Shown: piece by piece, positions 1-7,050 of the stretch | Position numbering within the stretch: the stretch's first letter is position 1 | Layout: the number at the start of each line of letters is the position of its first letter | Assembly (NCBI GenBank): GCA_947632375.1 | Contig: CANRPF010000003.1 | Span: 33,099-97,098 of the forward strand | Source of the DNA: an uncultured Bacilli bacterium | GTDB taxonomy: Bacteria; Bacillota_I; Bacilli_A; RF39; UBA660 | Reading direction: 5' to 3' | Length of the DNA stretch: 64,000 nt | The notes under the pieces: generated by a model | Databases searched by the model: none | Told to the model about the DNA's origin: nothing | What the model saw: only the letters and a program-made list of their open reading frames with translations | Program-made: the position numbers and the translations under genes

Positions 1-234
1 TTAATATCTATACCAGCAGGTATGAATAAAATGAAATTTTCAATATTTTTAATTTATACTTTAATAGGTTCTGTAATATGGAATATAGTATTAGTTACTT
101 TAGGTAAAATAGTTGGAGAAAACTATATGTTAGTCGCTAAAATATTTAGCAAATATTCTAAATTAATATTAATTCTTATAATAATATGTATAATATATAA
201 GTTAATAAAAAGACATTTTAATAAATTTATGTGA
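1..234 (+). CDS. DedA family membrane protein, C-terminal fragment
   Basis: The reading frame is open from the first base of the window, so the true start lies upstream and only about 77 residues are seen. The fragment begins ISIPAGMNKMKF and continues with IGSVIWN and a second hydrophobic helix. This is the typical end of the DedA/VTT family, in which a conserved Pro-Ala-Gly element precedes the last membrane segments. DedA proteins are integral membrane proteins, several of which act as undecaprenyl-phosphate or lipid flippases; the specific substrate cannot be told here. The gene ends with TGA, and the next gene follows after about 20 bases, so they may be cotranscribed. Confidence 0.8.
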   Translation, partial: LISIPAGMNKMKFSIFLIYTLIGSVIWNIVLVTLGKIVGENYMLVAKIFSKYSKLILILIIICIIYKLIKRHFNKFM

Positions 235-257
235 TAGACTAATATAGGTGAATTAAT

Positions 258-962
258 ATGGATTTTAATAAGAAATGGAATAAAAAAACGTATGAAGAAT
301 ATATAAATTATTTAAAATCATTAGAAGATATAAAGTATAAAAAATTTAATAGTGGAATAGTTAAAACTAAATTAAATATGATAGGTATAAAGATACCTAT
401 ATTAAGAAAAATTTCTAAAAAAATTATAAAAGGAGATATAGATAATTATTTTAAATTTAATAATTTTAAATATTATGAAGAAGTTATTATATATGCATTA
501 GTTTTATCATATTCAGAAAAAAACTTTAAATATATAAATATTTTAATTGATAATATAGATAATTGGGCAGTATGTGATATTTTGTGCTCTAGTTTAAAAT
601 TTATAAATAATAATAAAAGATTTTATTTTAATTATTTTAAAAAATTAATAGACTTAAAAAAAGAATATCAAACAAGAATAAGTATAGTAGTAATGTTAAA
701 CTACTATTTATGTGATGAATATATAGATGATGTTTTAAATATAGTATCATCTATAGATACTGAATATTATTATATAAATATGGCAATAAGTTGGCTTTTA
801 TGTACCGCTACTTATAAATATAAAACAAAAGTAATAAATATATTATCAACTAAAAAATTAAATAAATTTGTACAAAACCAAACTATTTCTAAAATACAAG
901 ATTCATATAGAATTGAAAAACAAATAAAAGAAAAAGTAAAACTTTATAGAATAACTAACTAA
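258..962 (+). CDS. AlkD-like DNA alkylation repair protein
   Basis: This 234-residue protein has the helical, HEAT-repeat-like pattern of AlkD DNA glycosylases, including an early GIKIPILRKISKKI segment and a conserved WAVCDILCSSLK element around residue 100, close to the family's W-D motif. AlkD enzymes excise positively charged alkylpurines such as 3- and 7-methylpurines. The length matches the family (about 220-240). The start is set by GGTGAATTAAT just upstream. Cytoplasmic repair is known for the family; the substrate here is inferred. Confidence 0.8.
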   Translation: MDFNKKWNKKTYEEYINYLKSLEDIKYKKFNSGIVKTKLNMIGIKIPILRKISKKIIKGDIDNYFKFNNFKYYEEVIIYALVLSYSEKNFKYINILIDNIDNWAVCDILCSSLKFINNNKRFYFNYFKKLIDLKKEYQTRISIVVMLNYYLCDEYIDDVLNIVSSIDTEYYYINMAISWLLCTATYKYKTKVINILSTKKLNKFVQNQTISKIQDSYRIEKQIKEKVKLYRITN

Positions 963-1025
963 ATTAAAAAAATAACTTTAAATTAATTATTTAATTTTGT
1001 ATAATTAAAAATAGGTGGTAATAAA

Positions 1026-2150
1026 ATGATATATTTAGATTATTCTGCAACGACACCTGTATTGCCAGAAGTATTAGATAGTTATAATAAAGTTACAACT
1101 GATTTCTTTGGAAATCCAAATAGTTTACATTCGCTTGGTATTAAATCTAATGATTTATTAAATAATGCAATTAACCAAGTAAGTGAATTATTAAACGTTA
1201 ATAATGAAGAGATAACTTTTACAAGTGGTGCAACTGAAAGCAATAATATAGCTTTAATAGGTACAGCAATTGCTAATAAAAATAAAGGTAACCATATAAT
1301 AGTTTCTAAATTAGAACATCCAAGTATATATAATATTTGTGATTATTTAAAAACAATAGGTTTTGATATAAGTTATGTTGATAATACAGAAGAAGGAGTA
1401 ATTGACTTTGAAGATTTAAAAAAGAAAATAAAAGATACAACTATATTAATAAGTATTTGTGCTGTAAATAGTGAAACAGGTATAAGACAACCCTTAAGAA
1501 CTATAAGACAAGTAATAAATAAATGTAATAATAAAATTATTCTTCATTCAGATATAACTCAAGCTTTAGGTAAAGTTCAAATAAATTTTAATGATTTTGA
1601 TTTAGCAAGTGCAAGTGGTCATAAAATTTATGCACCTAAAGGTATAGGATTATTTTATAAAAAGAAGGGAATAAAATGTACTCCTCTTTTATATGGAAGT
1701 GGAAATATATATCATCCTGGAACTCCATCTTTAGCACTTATAGTTAGTTTCTCTAAAGCCTTGAGAATTTCTTTACATGAACTTAGCAAAAAAACAGATA
1801 TTGTAACAAAATGGAATGAAAAAATATTAAATAATTTTAAAAAAATAGAAGGAATAAAAATTAATCATAGTAAATATTCTATTCCTCATATAATTAATAT
1901 AAGTTTAATGGATATAAAACCAGAAACATTTATACATGCAATGGAAAGACATGAAATATATATATCTAGCAATACAGCTTGTAGTAGCAATAAATTATCT
2001 ACAAGTGTAATGGCTTTATATAATGATAAAAAAAGAGCTGAAACTACAATAAGAATAAGTTTATCTTGTCTAACTAAATTAGAAGAAATAAATGTATTTA
2101 TTAATGCCTTTAATGGTGTATATGAAAAACTACATTCTTTAAATGATTAG
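1026..2150 (+). CDS. nifS: Cysteine desulfurase (NifS/IscS family)
   Basis: A pyridoxal-phosphate enzyme that removes sulfur from cysteine as a protein persulfide, for tRNA thiolation or Fe-S assembly. Visible landmarks are the N-terminal YLDYSATTP, the SGATESNN phosphate-binding loop, the cofactor lysine in SGHKIYAPKG (Lys about 200, after His 199) and the catalytic cysteine in SSNTACSS (about residue 319). Length 374 is normal. GGTGGTAATAAA precedes the ATG. A thiI gene lies 24 kb downstream and is the likely sulfur acceptor. The stop codon is embedded in the terminator hairpin. Confidence 0.95.
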   Translation: MIYLDYSATTPVLPEVLDSYNKVTTDFFGNPNSLHSLGIKSNDLLNNAINQVSELLNVNNEEITFTSGATESNNIALIGTAIANKNKGNHIIVSKLEHPSIYNICDYLKTIGFDISYVDNTEEGVIDFEDLKKKIKDTTILISICAVNSETGIRQPLRTIRQVINKCNNKIILHSDITQALGKVQINFNDFDLASASGHKIYAPKGIGLFYKKKGIKCTPLLYGSGNIYHPGTPSLALIVSFSKALRISLHELSKKTDIVTKWNEKILNNFKKIEGIKINHSKYSIPHIINISLMDIKPETFIHAMERHEIYISSNTACSSNKLSTSVMALYNDKKRAETTIRISLSCLTKLEEINVFINAFNGVYEKLHSLND

Positions 2151-2160
2151 AATGTAGTTT
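2127..2160. terminator. Bidirectional terminator between convergent genes
   Basis: A perfect 12-bp inverted repeat, AAACTACATTCT (2127-2138) and AGAATGTAGTTT (2149-2160), encloses a 10-base loop. It overlaps the nifS stop and lies directly against the stop of the convergent gene at 2161. Confidence 0.7.
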
Positions 2161-2574
2161 CTAAATAAACAAATTTTCATAATATTTAATATCATATTCA
2201 CTTTGTATGATGCATAAATCATTTTTTTGTTTAAAACTATGAAATATTTTATTTGAATTTAATATGAATGGTTGGGAATATCCATTTGAAAAATTAATTA
2301 TAATACTTTCAATATTTTTTTCATTTTTTATTAAATTAAATGCATTTTCACTTAATAAATTATTAGCTAAATTATATTCTATTATTTTATTTTTAAGTTT
2401 AATCATAAAGAAATTACCAATTAAAGAATTATCATATATTTTATTATATGGTATTTCATCACCATTATCATCTATATTTGAAATATATAAATTACTAAAC
2501 ATATTTTTATCTGCTAATATTGTTTTATTATTTTCTAAATTTATAATTATATTTTTTATTCCCCCATTGTTCAT
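2161..2574 (-). CDS. Hypothetical protein, 137 residues
   Basis: I do not recognise this protein. It is soluble in appearance, rich in Asn/Ile/Lys, with alternating beta-like stretches such as NIIINLENNKTIL and IIINFSNGYSQPFIL and no signal peptide or membrane segment. Support for it being real is a well-placed AAGGTGATGAT ribosome site before the ATG, codon use like the neighbours, and the shared terminator with nifS. The opposing-strand frame here has poorer composition and no good start signal. Confidence 0.6.
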   Translation of the reverse strand: MNNGGIKNIIINLENNKTILADKNMFSNLYISNIDDNGDEIPYNKIYDNSLIGNFFMIKLKNKIIEYNLANNLLSENAFNLIKNEKNIESIIINFSNGYSQPFILNSNKIFHSFKQKNDLCIIQSEYDIKYYENLFI

Positions 2575-2701
2575 ATCATCACCTTAATATAATTATAAAA
2601 CAAATAATGTTTTTTTGTCTATAAATTTATAGAATTATTATAAAAAAATAGGGCTTTATTTTTTTTTATATTATGATATAATATGATAGTATTTTAATTA
2701 T

Positions 2702-2778
2702 GCACCCATAGCTCAATTGGATAGAGCGCTAGACTACGGATCTAGAGGTTAGGGGTTCGACTCCCTTTGGGCGCACCA
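2702..2778 (+). tRNA. tRNA-Arg (anticodon ACG)
   Basis: A full cloverleaf is visible: acceptor GCACCCA/TGGGCGC, D arm with AGCTCAATTGGATAGAGC, anticodon stem CTAGA/TCTAG around loop CTACGGA (anticodon ACG), T arm AGGGG-TTCGACT-CCCTT, discriminator A and encoded CCA. The third acceptor pair is A-C instead of G-C. The ACG anticodon would need A34-to-inosine editing by TadA to read CGN codons. Confidence 0.95.
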
Positions 2779-2816
2779 TTGACGTTTCTATTCGAACTTT
2801 TTCGAATTCTATATAG

Positions 2817-2840
2817 AGAACTTGCAAAAAGTTCTTTTTT
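2817..2840 (+). terminator. Terminator after tRNA-Arg
   Basis: Stem AGAACTT (2817-2823), loop GCAAA, stem AAGTTCT (2829-2835), followed by a T run to 2840. The next plus-strand promoter starts inside this hairpin. Confidence 0.75.
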
Positions 2841-2850
2841 ATGTTATTAT
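2822..2850 (+). promoter_or_regulatory. Promoter of a putative antisense RNA
   Basis: -35 TTGCAA (2822-2827), a 17-base spacer and -10 TATTAT (2845-2850), predicting a start near 2857. No open reading frame of note follows on this strand, so the product is probably a small RNA that runs into the end of the convergent peptide gene. It overlaps the tRNA-Arg terminator. Confidence 0.5.
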
Positions 2851-2856
2851 GAATAT

Positions 2857-2978
2857 GCCAAGGAAACTTGCATAAAATAAAAAAGGATACATTTGATTGG
2901 GCTAATCAAATGCAATCCCTTATTTAGGATAGCATCTGAAATCAACGAATGTTGAAATCAGATGCTTTTGCTATTTTA
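2857..2978 (+). ncRNA. Putative antisense RNA (type I antitoxin candidate)
   Basis: The predicted RNA of about 120 bases starts after the promoter at 2822-2850. It ends at a hairpin with stem AGCATCTGA (2931-2939)/TCAGATGCT (2958-2966), plus an inner CAAC/GTTG helix and a T-rich tail at 2966-2978. It has no convincing coding frame and is complementary to the 3' part of the minus-strand peptide transcript (stop codon, 3' UTR and terminator). This arrangement resembles RatA/TxpA and SR4/BsrG of Bacillus. Its existence is inferred from promoter and terminator signals only. Confidence 0.45.
2879..2918 (-). terminator. Terminator of the minus-strand peptide transcript
   Basis: Read on the minus strand, GGAT and CATTTGATT pair with AATCAAATG and ATCC around loop AGCCC, with two to three unpaired bases, followed by six T (plus-strand A run at 2879-2884). 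Its 3' arm is also complementary to the 5' end of the same transcript. Confidence 0.65.
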
Positions 2979-3048
2979 GAAATAAAATAATTACGACTAA
3001 GAATAGGAGTAATATTATAATAAATTGAGAAAATTCTCTTTTTGTCAT
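2971..3048 (-). CDS. 25-residue hydrophobic peptide, type I toxin candidate
   Basis: A short reading frame encodes 25 residues: a charged start MTKREFSQ, then one continuous hydrophobic helix (FIIILLLFLVVIILFL) and a terminal Lys. It has a strong ribosome site GAAAGGTGG about nine bases before the ATG. Single-helix peptides of this size with a charged end are typical of type I toxins (TisB, Fst, TxpA/BsrG families), which depolarise or damage the cell's own membrane; I cannot assign it to one of these families. Its promoter carries a LexA-type operator, and a putative antisense RNA overlaps its 3' end. A harmless small membrane peptide is the alternative. Confidence 0.6.
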   Translation of the reverse strand: MTKREFSQFIIILLLFLVVIILFLK

Positions 3049-3126
3049 TAATACCACCACCTTTCTTTTATCATTTGATAAATAGAAAGGGAAAGCATCT
3101 GATATATTCCAAATGTATCCACTAAT

Positions 3127-3155
3127 ATCGTATCGAACAAATGTTCTTTATACAA
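3127..3155 (-). promoter_or_regulatory. Promoter of the small peptide gene
   Basis: On the minus strand, -35 TTGTAT (3155-3150), a 17-base spacer and -10 TACGAT (3132-3127). The start is predicted near 3120, giving a leader of about 72 bases that begins GGATACATTTGG. The spacer contains the LexA-type operator at 3134-3147. Confidence 0.5.
3134..3147. promoter_or_regulatory. lexA box: LexA/DinR operator (SOS box)
   Basis: CGAACAAATGTTCT matches the Gram-positive DinR/LexA consensus CGAACRNRYGTTYC at all but the last position, with the GAAC-N4-GTTC core intact. It lies exactly between the -35 and -10 of the peptide promoter, where bound repressor would block transcription. The match is direct observation; regulation by LexA is inferred, and lexA itself is not in this window. 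Confidence 0.65.
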
Positions 3156-3403
3156 TAAAAATTTTGAAAATAAAATATTTTTAGAAAAGGTATTGAGAAA
3201 GTAATTAATTAGAATTGCTAAATTTCATTAGAAAAGTTGTCGTATTTCTTCCTTTATGGCACTATATAGATATAAACTCGAACTTTTATAGCACGAGTAT
3301 TTATAATAGCAATTGGCTAATGTAAAAATAGTACTAACTAAATGCTAGCACTATTTTTCTTTTATAAAAATATTGATATAATTATATTTATGAGAGGGTA
3401 GTT
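3156..3403. other. Non-coding stretch with RNA-like inverted repeats
   Basis: No credible gene is seen. The stretch holds complementary AATTGCTA (about 3213) and TAGCAATT (about 3307), a nested hairpin ACTCG...CGAGT near 3277-3299 extended by TATAAA/TTTATA, and a terminator-like repeat at 3324-3358. It could be a small structured RNA or just the leader of the glycosylase gene. I see no match to a riboswitch I know. Confidence 0.3.
3324..3358 (+). terminator. Terminator-like hairpin upstream of the glycosylase gene
   Basis: AAAAATAGT (3324-3332) pairs with ACTATTTTT (3350-3358); an inner CTA/TAG helix extends it and a T run forms the 3' side. It would end any transcript crossing 3156-3323 on either strand. 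Confidence 0.5.
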
Positions 3404-4237
3404 ATGAAGAAAATAAAATATAATGGTGAATTTGATTTAGATAATACAATAACATGTGGTCAAATATTTAGATTTAATGAAGAACTTGATGGCAGCTATA
3501 CTATTATAATTACTGATAGAGTAATTAATTTAAAAATATTAGACAATATATTATATGTAGAATCAAATAATGAACAAAATATAGAAGAGATTGTTAGAAC
3601 TTTTTTAGATTTAGATAGAGATTATAATAAAATAATTGAAGATATAAAAAAGAAAGATAGTAAAATATCTAAATATTTAGATGAATCAATAGGTTTAAAA
3701 ATTATAAAACAAGAACCTATAGAATGTATTATAGAATATATAATAAGTCAAAATAATAGTGTTAGAAATATCGCTAGAAGTTTAAATTTATTAAGTGAAA
3801 AATATGGTGAAAAAGTAATATTTAAAGATAAAGTTTATTATTTATTTCCAACATTAGAAACACTTTATAAACTAGAAAAAGAAGATTTTAGAAAATGTGG
3901 AGTAGGTTTTAGAGATAAATATTTATATGATATAATAAAGTCTATAAAAGAAAAAAAGCTAGATATAGATATAATTAATAATATGTCAACTAATGAAGCA
4001 TTAGAATATTTAAAATCATTTAAAGGAATAGGTAATAAAGTAGCAAGTTGTATTTTATTATTTGCATATTTAAAATTTGATGTATTTCCTATAGATACAT
4101 GGGTAAAAAAATTTATGCTTGATAATTATAATATTTCTTCAGAAGAAAAGATAAAAGAATATTGTAAAAATACTTATAAAGAATATAGTGGTTTAGCTAT
4201 ACAATATATGTTTAATAGCAAAAGAAATAAAAATTAA
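3404..4237 (+). CDS. OGG1-type 8-oxoguanine DNA glycosylase/lyase
   Basis: This 277-residue base-excision enzyme removes oxidised guanine from DNA. The N-terminal domain has CGQIFRF, equivalent to the CGQ-x-FRW element of OGG1. The helix-hairpin-helix is FKGIGNKVASC, with the catalytic lysine near residue 211, followed by the HhH-GPD aspartate in FPIDTWVKKF (about 230). Length and order fit bacterial OGG1 proteins (PF07934 plus HhH-GPD). GAGAGGG precedes the ATG. It is the second alkyl/oxidised-base glycosylase within 4 kb. Confidence 0.9.
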   Translation: MKKIKYNGEFDLDNTITCGQIFRFNEELDGSYTIIITDRVINLKILDNILYVESNNEQNIEEIVRTFLDLDRDYNKIIEDIKKKDSKISKYLDESIGLKIIKQEPIECIIEYIISQNNSVRNIARSLNLLSEKYGEKVIFKDKVYYLFPTLETLYKLEKEDFRKCGVGFRDKYLYDIIKSIKEKKLDIDIINNMSTNEALEYLKSFKGIGNKVASCILLFAYLKFDVFPIDTWVKKFMLDNYNISSEEKIKEYCKNTYKEYSGLAIQYMFNSKRNKN

Positions 4238-4339
4238 TGTATATTTATGTAAAAATTAAATAAATAAATGAAATTATATTTGCTTTTTTAAAAGTTTTAT
4301 ATTATTATTTACTTATAAAGTAGAATAAAGGAGATTTAT

Positions 4340-4786
4340 ATGAAAAAATTAGATAATAAAGGTTTTACATTAGTAGAATTATTGGCCGTTATGGTAGTTT
4401 TGGCACTATTAATGGTTATAGCTGCAAATGTTGCATTGCCAGCATTAGACAAATCAAGAAGAACAGGATTAGTTACTTATGCAGGTAGATTAACTGAAAA
4501 GGCACAAGAATTATTTATGTTAGGTACTGCTGGAGCTGCTAGTGGTGCATATAGTGTTGAACAATTAATGGGATCATCAGCAACAGAAAGTTATAAAGGT
4601 TCTATTACAGTTGCAGAAGACAATGGTAACTATACCTTCACTGTTAAAGATGTTTTATTTGACGTTAATAATGGTATTTGCATTCCGACAAATACAAAAA
4701 TTACACCTAATACTAAACAAGAAGATGTAGTAAAAAATTGTTCTAGTTTTACAAAAGGCGCAACAAGTTGTACTTGTCCAAGTTAA
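4340..4786 (+). CDS. Type IV prepilin-like protein
   Basis: The N-terminus MKKLDNKGFTLVELLAVMVVLAL is a class III prepilin signal: positively charged leader, cleavage expected after Gly 8, Glu at +5 and then a hydrophobic helix. The 148-residue protein ends in a cysteine-rich tail (GICIPTN, NCSSF, TSCTCPS) that may form disulfides outside the cell. Such pilins need a prepilin peptidase, assembly ATPase and platform protein, none of which is in the window. The gene stands alone before tRNA-Pro. Confidence 0.85.
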   Translation: MKKLDNKGFTLVELLAVMVVLALLMVIAANVALPALDKSRRTGLVTYAGRLTEKAQELFMLGTAGAASGAYSVEQLMGSSATESYKGSITVAEDNGNYTFTVKDVLFDVNNGICIPTNTKITPNTKQEDVVKNCSSFTKGATSCTCPS

Positions 4787-4813
4787 AAAATAAGTTTTAT
4801 AGTTTAAAAACAT

Positions 4814-4842
4814 TTGCATAAATTTGTGATGTATGCTATATT
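4814..4842 (+). promoter_or_regulatory. Promoter of tRNA-Pro
   Basis: -35 TTGCAT (4814-4819), 17-base spacer, -10 TATATT (4837-4842). The predicted start is near 4849, inside the left arm of a hairpin with a T run that precedes the tRNA. Confidence 0.5.
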
Positions 4843-4846
4843 ATTA

Positions 4847-4873
4847 AGTAGTTAATTAATTAACTGCTTTTTT
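4847..4873 (+). terminator. Terminator-like hairpin before tRNA-Pro
   Basis: AGTAGTTAATT (4847-4857) pairs with AATTAACTGCT (4858-4868) with one G-T pair, followed directly by T6. It could end the pilin transcript; because a promoter lies just upstream it could also attenuate the tRNA transcript. Confidence 0.5.
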
Positions 4874-4875
4874 AT

Positions 4876-4952
4876 CGAGAAGTAGCACAACTTGGTAGTG
4901 CACTTGGTTTGGGACCAAGGGGTTGCAGGTTCAAATCCTGTCTTCTCGACCA
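4876..4952 (+). tRNA. tRNA-Pro (anticodon TGG)
   Basis: Acceptor CGAGAAG/CTTCTCG, D arm GCACAACTTGGTAGTGC, anticodon stem CTTGG/CCAAG around TTTGGGA (anticodon TGG), T arm GCAGG-TTCAAAT-CCTGT, discriminator A and encoded CCA. Confidence 0.95.
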
Positions 4953-4963
4953 TGTTGATTTTT

Positions 4964-4988
4964 AAAGCTATTTAGGTAGCTTTTTTTA
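4964..4988 (+). terminator. Terminator after tRNA-Pro
   Basis: Stem AAAGCTA (4964-4970), loop TTTAGG, stem TAGCTTT followed by T run. Confidence 0.8.
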
Positions 4989-5000
4989 TTTAACTTTTTA

Positions 5001-5029
5001 TTTACAATATATTTTTTTTTTGCTATAAT
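5001..5029 (+). promoter_or_regulatory. Promoter of the coiled-coil gene
   Basis: -35 TTTACA (5001-5006), 17-base T-rich spacer, perfect -10 TATAAT (5024-5029), 27 bases before the ATG. Confidence 0.65.
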
Positions 5030-5056
5030 CTTTTATAGAATAGGAAGGTTATTGTT

Positions 5057-6763
5057 ATGGATAGTATGATAAGAGAAACTAATGAGAATTTAAGAGCGAT
5101 TGTTGATAATTTAAAAAGTACTTTAGATACTTCTGTAAATACTTTAGAAAATATTCAATTGCAAATGGATAAAAAGGTTGATGAAGCTAAAAAATATAAA
5201 GTTCAAGTAGATAATGCTAAAGAACAGATAAAGTTATTAGAGGAAGAAAATGATAATTTAGATCAATCTTTAAGAGAGTTAAGTGAAAAATATAGTAAAA
5301 TGAATTTAGTTTCTGTTATTGAAGCTGGAAATAAAGAAATTAAAGCTAAAATTAATAATAACTTGACTGAGATTAATAAATTAAGAGCTCATATAGCTGA
5401 TTTAACTAATAAAGCAAGAACTATTAAAGATTTATTAATTAGTTTGAAAAAAGATAAAACTGTTAAAGAAGAAAAATTAGAAAATCTTAGTGCTGCTTAT
5501 GAATATTATAATGATAAGATTTCTGAAGTAATCGAATATGCTTTAAGTCATGAAAATAATTTGATGGATTATAAAGAAGTTGCTAAGAAAGTTAATTATG
5601 AAGAAAAAGAATCTGAAGTTCCTGAAATTGATGAAATAGAAAACACTATGATTTTTGATGAAATAGCTAATATTGATAATAATAAGAACTTCAAAGATGA
5701 GATGTCTTTTATTGATGATCAAATTAATTCTAGTATTCAAAATGATGAAGATGAAATATCTGATGATGATATTAATAAATTAGTAGAACAATCTTTTAAT
5801 AAATATGATATAGGTACAAATGAAACTGATTCTTATGAAGAAGATAATTCAAGTGATGATGAAACAAGTGATGAAGTAGATGATAGTACAGCAGTATTTG
5901 ATACAATTTTAGGTACTGTTGAAGATAAAGAACCAAAAGAAGATTTAAAACAAGATAAACCTTTTATTGAACCAACTATAGATAATACAGTAGAACCTAT
6001 TAGTGTAGTTGAACCTGTTATTGAAGAAACTAATGTTGAATCAAATGATAATGTTTCAAATAATAATGATGAATCTGTTAATACTACTACTATTCAACCC
6101 GTTAATGATATAGAACCAATTGAAGAAGAAAGTTTAGATAATGAAAGTGCTGATAGGATAAATAAGATTAATGATTTATTTTCTTCAATAAATAATGATG
6201 AAGGAATAAATATTAATTCTAATAATGCTAATGATATTGAAAGTAAAATAGATAATGCTTATCAAGATGTTTTTGGTCAACCTTTAGAGGAAGAAAAGAA
6301 AGATCCTACTTTAACTGATATATTTGGTAATCCTATTAAAGAAGAGAATTTAAATGAAACTAAATCACAATCTTTAGAGGAATTATTTACTGAGAATGGT
6401 ATAGATTTTAAGAAGTTTAAAGATGATGAACAAAATTATTTAAGAGAAATATATGATTATAATAAGTTTTTAAATATTTTAAATACTTTAAAGAGAAATA
6501 AGATAAATTTAGATAATATTTATTATGCATTCAATATATTTGGTGAAATTAGTGCTAATGAAATGGAAGGTATTATTTCTAAGTTAATTAATGCTGGACA
6601 AAGTGTTGAAGCGATAGGATTAATATTAGAGAAATTACCTAAAATTAAAAAGTATAATTTAGATGAAGCTATTATTAGTTTTGGTGATTATATTAAAGAT
6701 ATTGATATAACAGAACTTATTACTAAAGCGAAAGAATTGTATAACAATGGAGGTAATCAATAA
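5057..6763 (+). CDS. Coiled-coil, acidic multidomain protein of unknown function
   Basis: I do not recognise this 568-residue protein. Residues 1 to about 175 form a long coiled coil with heptad leucines. Residues about 180-440 are a disordered, very acidic linker rich in Asp/Glu/Asn with repeated EPI and FGNPI-like segments (DVFGQPLEEEKK, DIFGNPIKEEN). Residues about 445-568 are a compact helical domain. There is no signal peptide or membrane helix, so it is cytoplasmic. It overlaps the next gene by one base (TAATG), implying translational coupling. The layout resembles scaffold or cytoskeletal adaptors, but that is only architecture. Confidence 0.75.
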   Translation: MDSMIRETNENLRAIVDNLKSTLDTSVNTLENIQLQMDKKVDEAKKYKVQVDNAKEQIKLLEEENDNLDQSLRELSEKYSKMNLVSVIEAGNKEIKAKINNNLTEINKLRAHIADLTNKARTIKDLLISLKKDKTVKEEKLENLSAAYEYYNDKISEVIEYALSHENNLMDYKEVAKKVNYEEKESEVPEIDEIENTMIFDEIANIDNNKNFKDEMSFIDDQINSSIQNDEDEISDDDINKLVEQSFNKYDIGTNETDSYEEDNSSDDETSDEVDDSTAVFDTILGTVEDKEPKEDLKQDKPFIEPTIDNTVEPISVVEPVIEETNVESNDNVSNNNDESVNTTTIQPVNDIEPIEEESLDNESADRINKINDLFSSINNDEGININSNNANDIESKIDNAYQDVFGQPLEEEKKDPTLTDIFGNPIKEENLNETKSQSLEELFTENGIDFKKFKDDEQNYLREIYDYNKFLNILNTLKRNKINLDNIYYAFNIFGEISANEMEGIISKLINAGQSVEAIGLILEKLPKIKKYNLDEAIISFGDYIKDIDITELITKAKELYNNGGNQ

Positions 6764-7050
6764 TGGAATATTTATTTGATTTTGGATTTTCATTAGACGA
6801 AATAAATAGTTTGAAAAGTAAATATGATAAAGTAGATATTGAAAAGTTAGAATCTTTTCCTAGATTAATAAAGAATAATTATCAATATTTAAATTCTTAT
6901 GGAATTAATAATATGAAAGTTTGTTTTATGAATCATGTAAGAATGTTTTTTATGAATCCAGATAAATTTAGAAATATATTTACTAAATATGATAGAGCTG
7001 ATTTAGTAAGATGTATTGAAAAAAATGATGCTGTATTAGAGAAGTTATAA
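6763..7050 (+). CDS. Small helical protein coupled to the coiled-coil gene
   Basis: A 95-residue, all-helical cytoplasmic protein beginning MEYLFDFGFSLDEINSLKSK. Its FDFGFSLDEI start echoes the repeat-like helices of the upstream protein's C-terminal domain, so the two may interact or share ancestry. The start codon overlaps the upstream stop and a strong terminator follows. Function unknown. Confidence 0.7.
   Translation: MEYLFDFGFSLDEINSLKSKYDKVDIEKLESFPRLIKNNYQYLNSYGINNMKVCFMNHVRMFFMNPDKFRNIFTKYDRADLVRCIEKNDAVLEKL

Noticed and set aside
2264-2587. A 107-residue plus-strand frame opposite the hypothetical gene
   Set aside because: It has no good ribosome site, lies entirely over the minus-strand gene and has the low-complexity Ile/Leu composition expected of an antisense frame.
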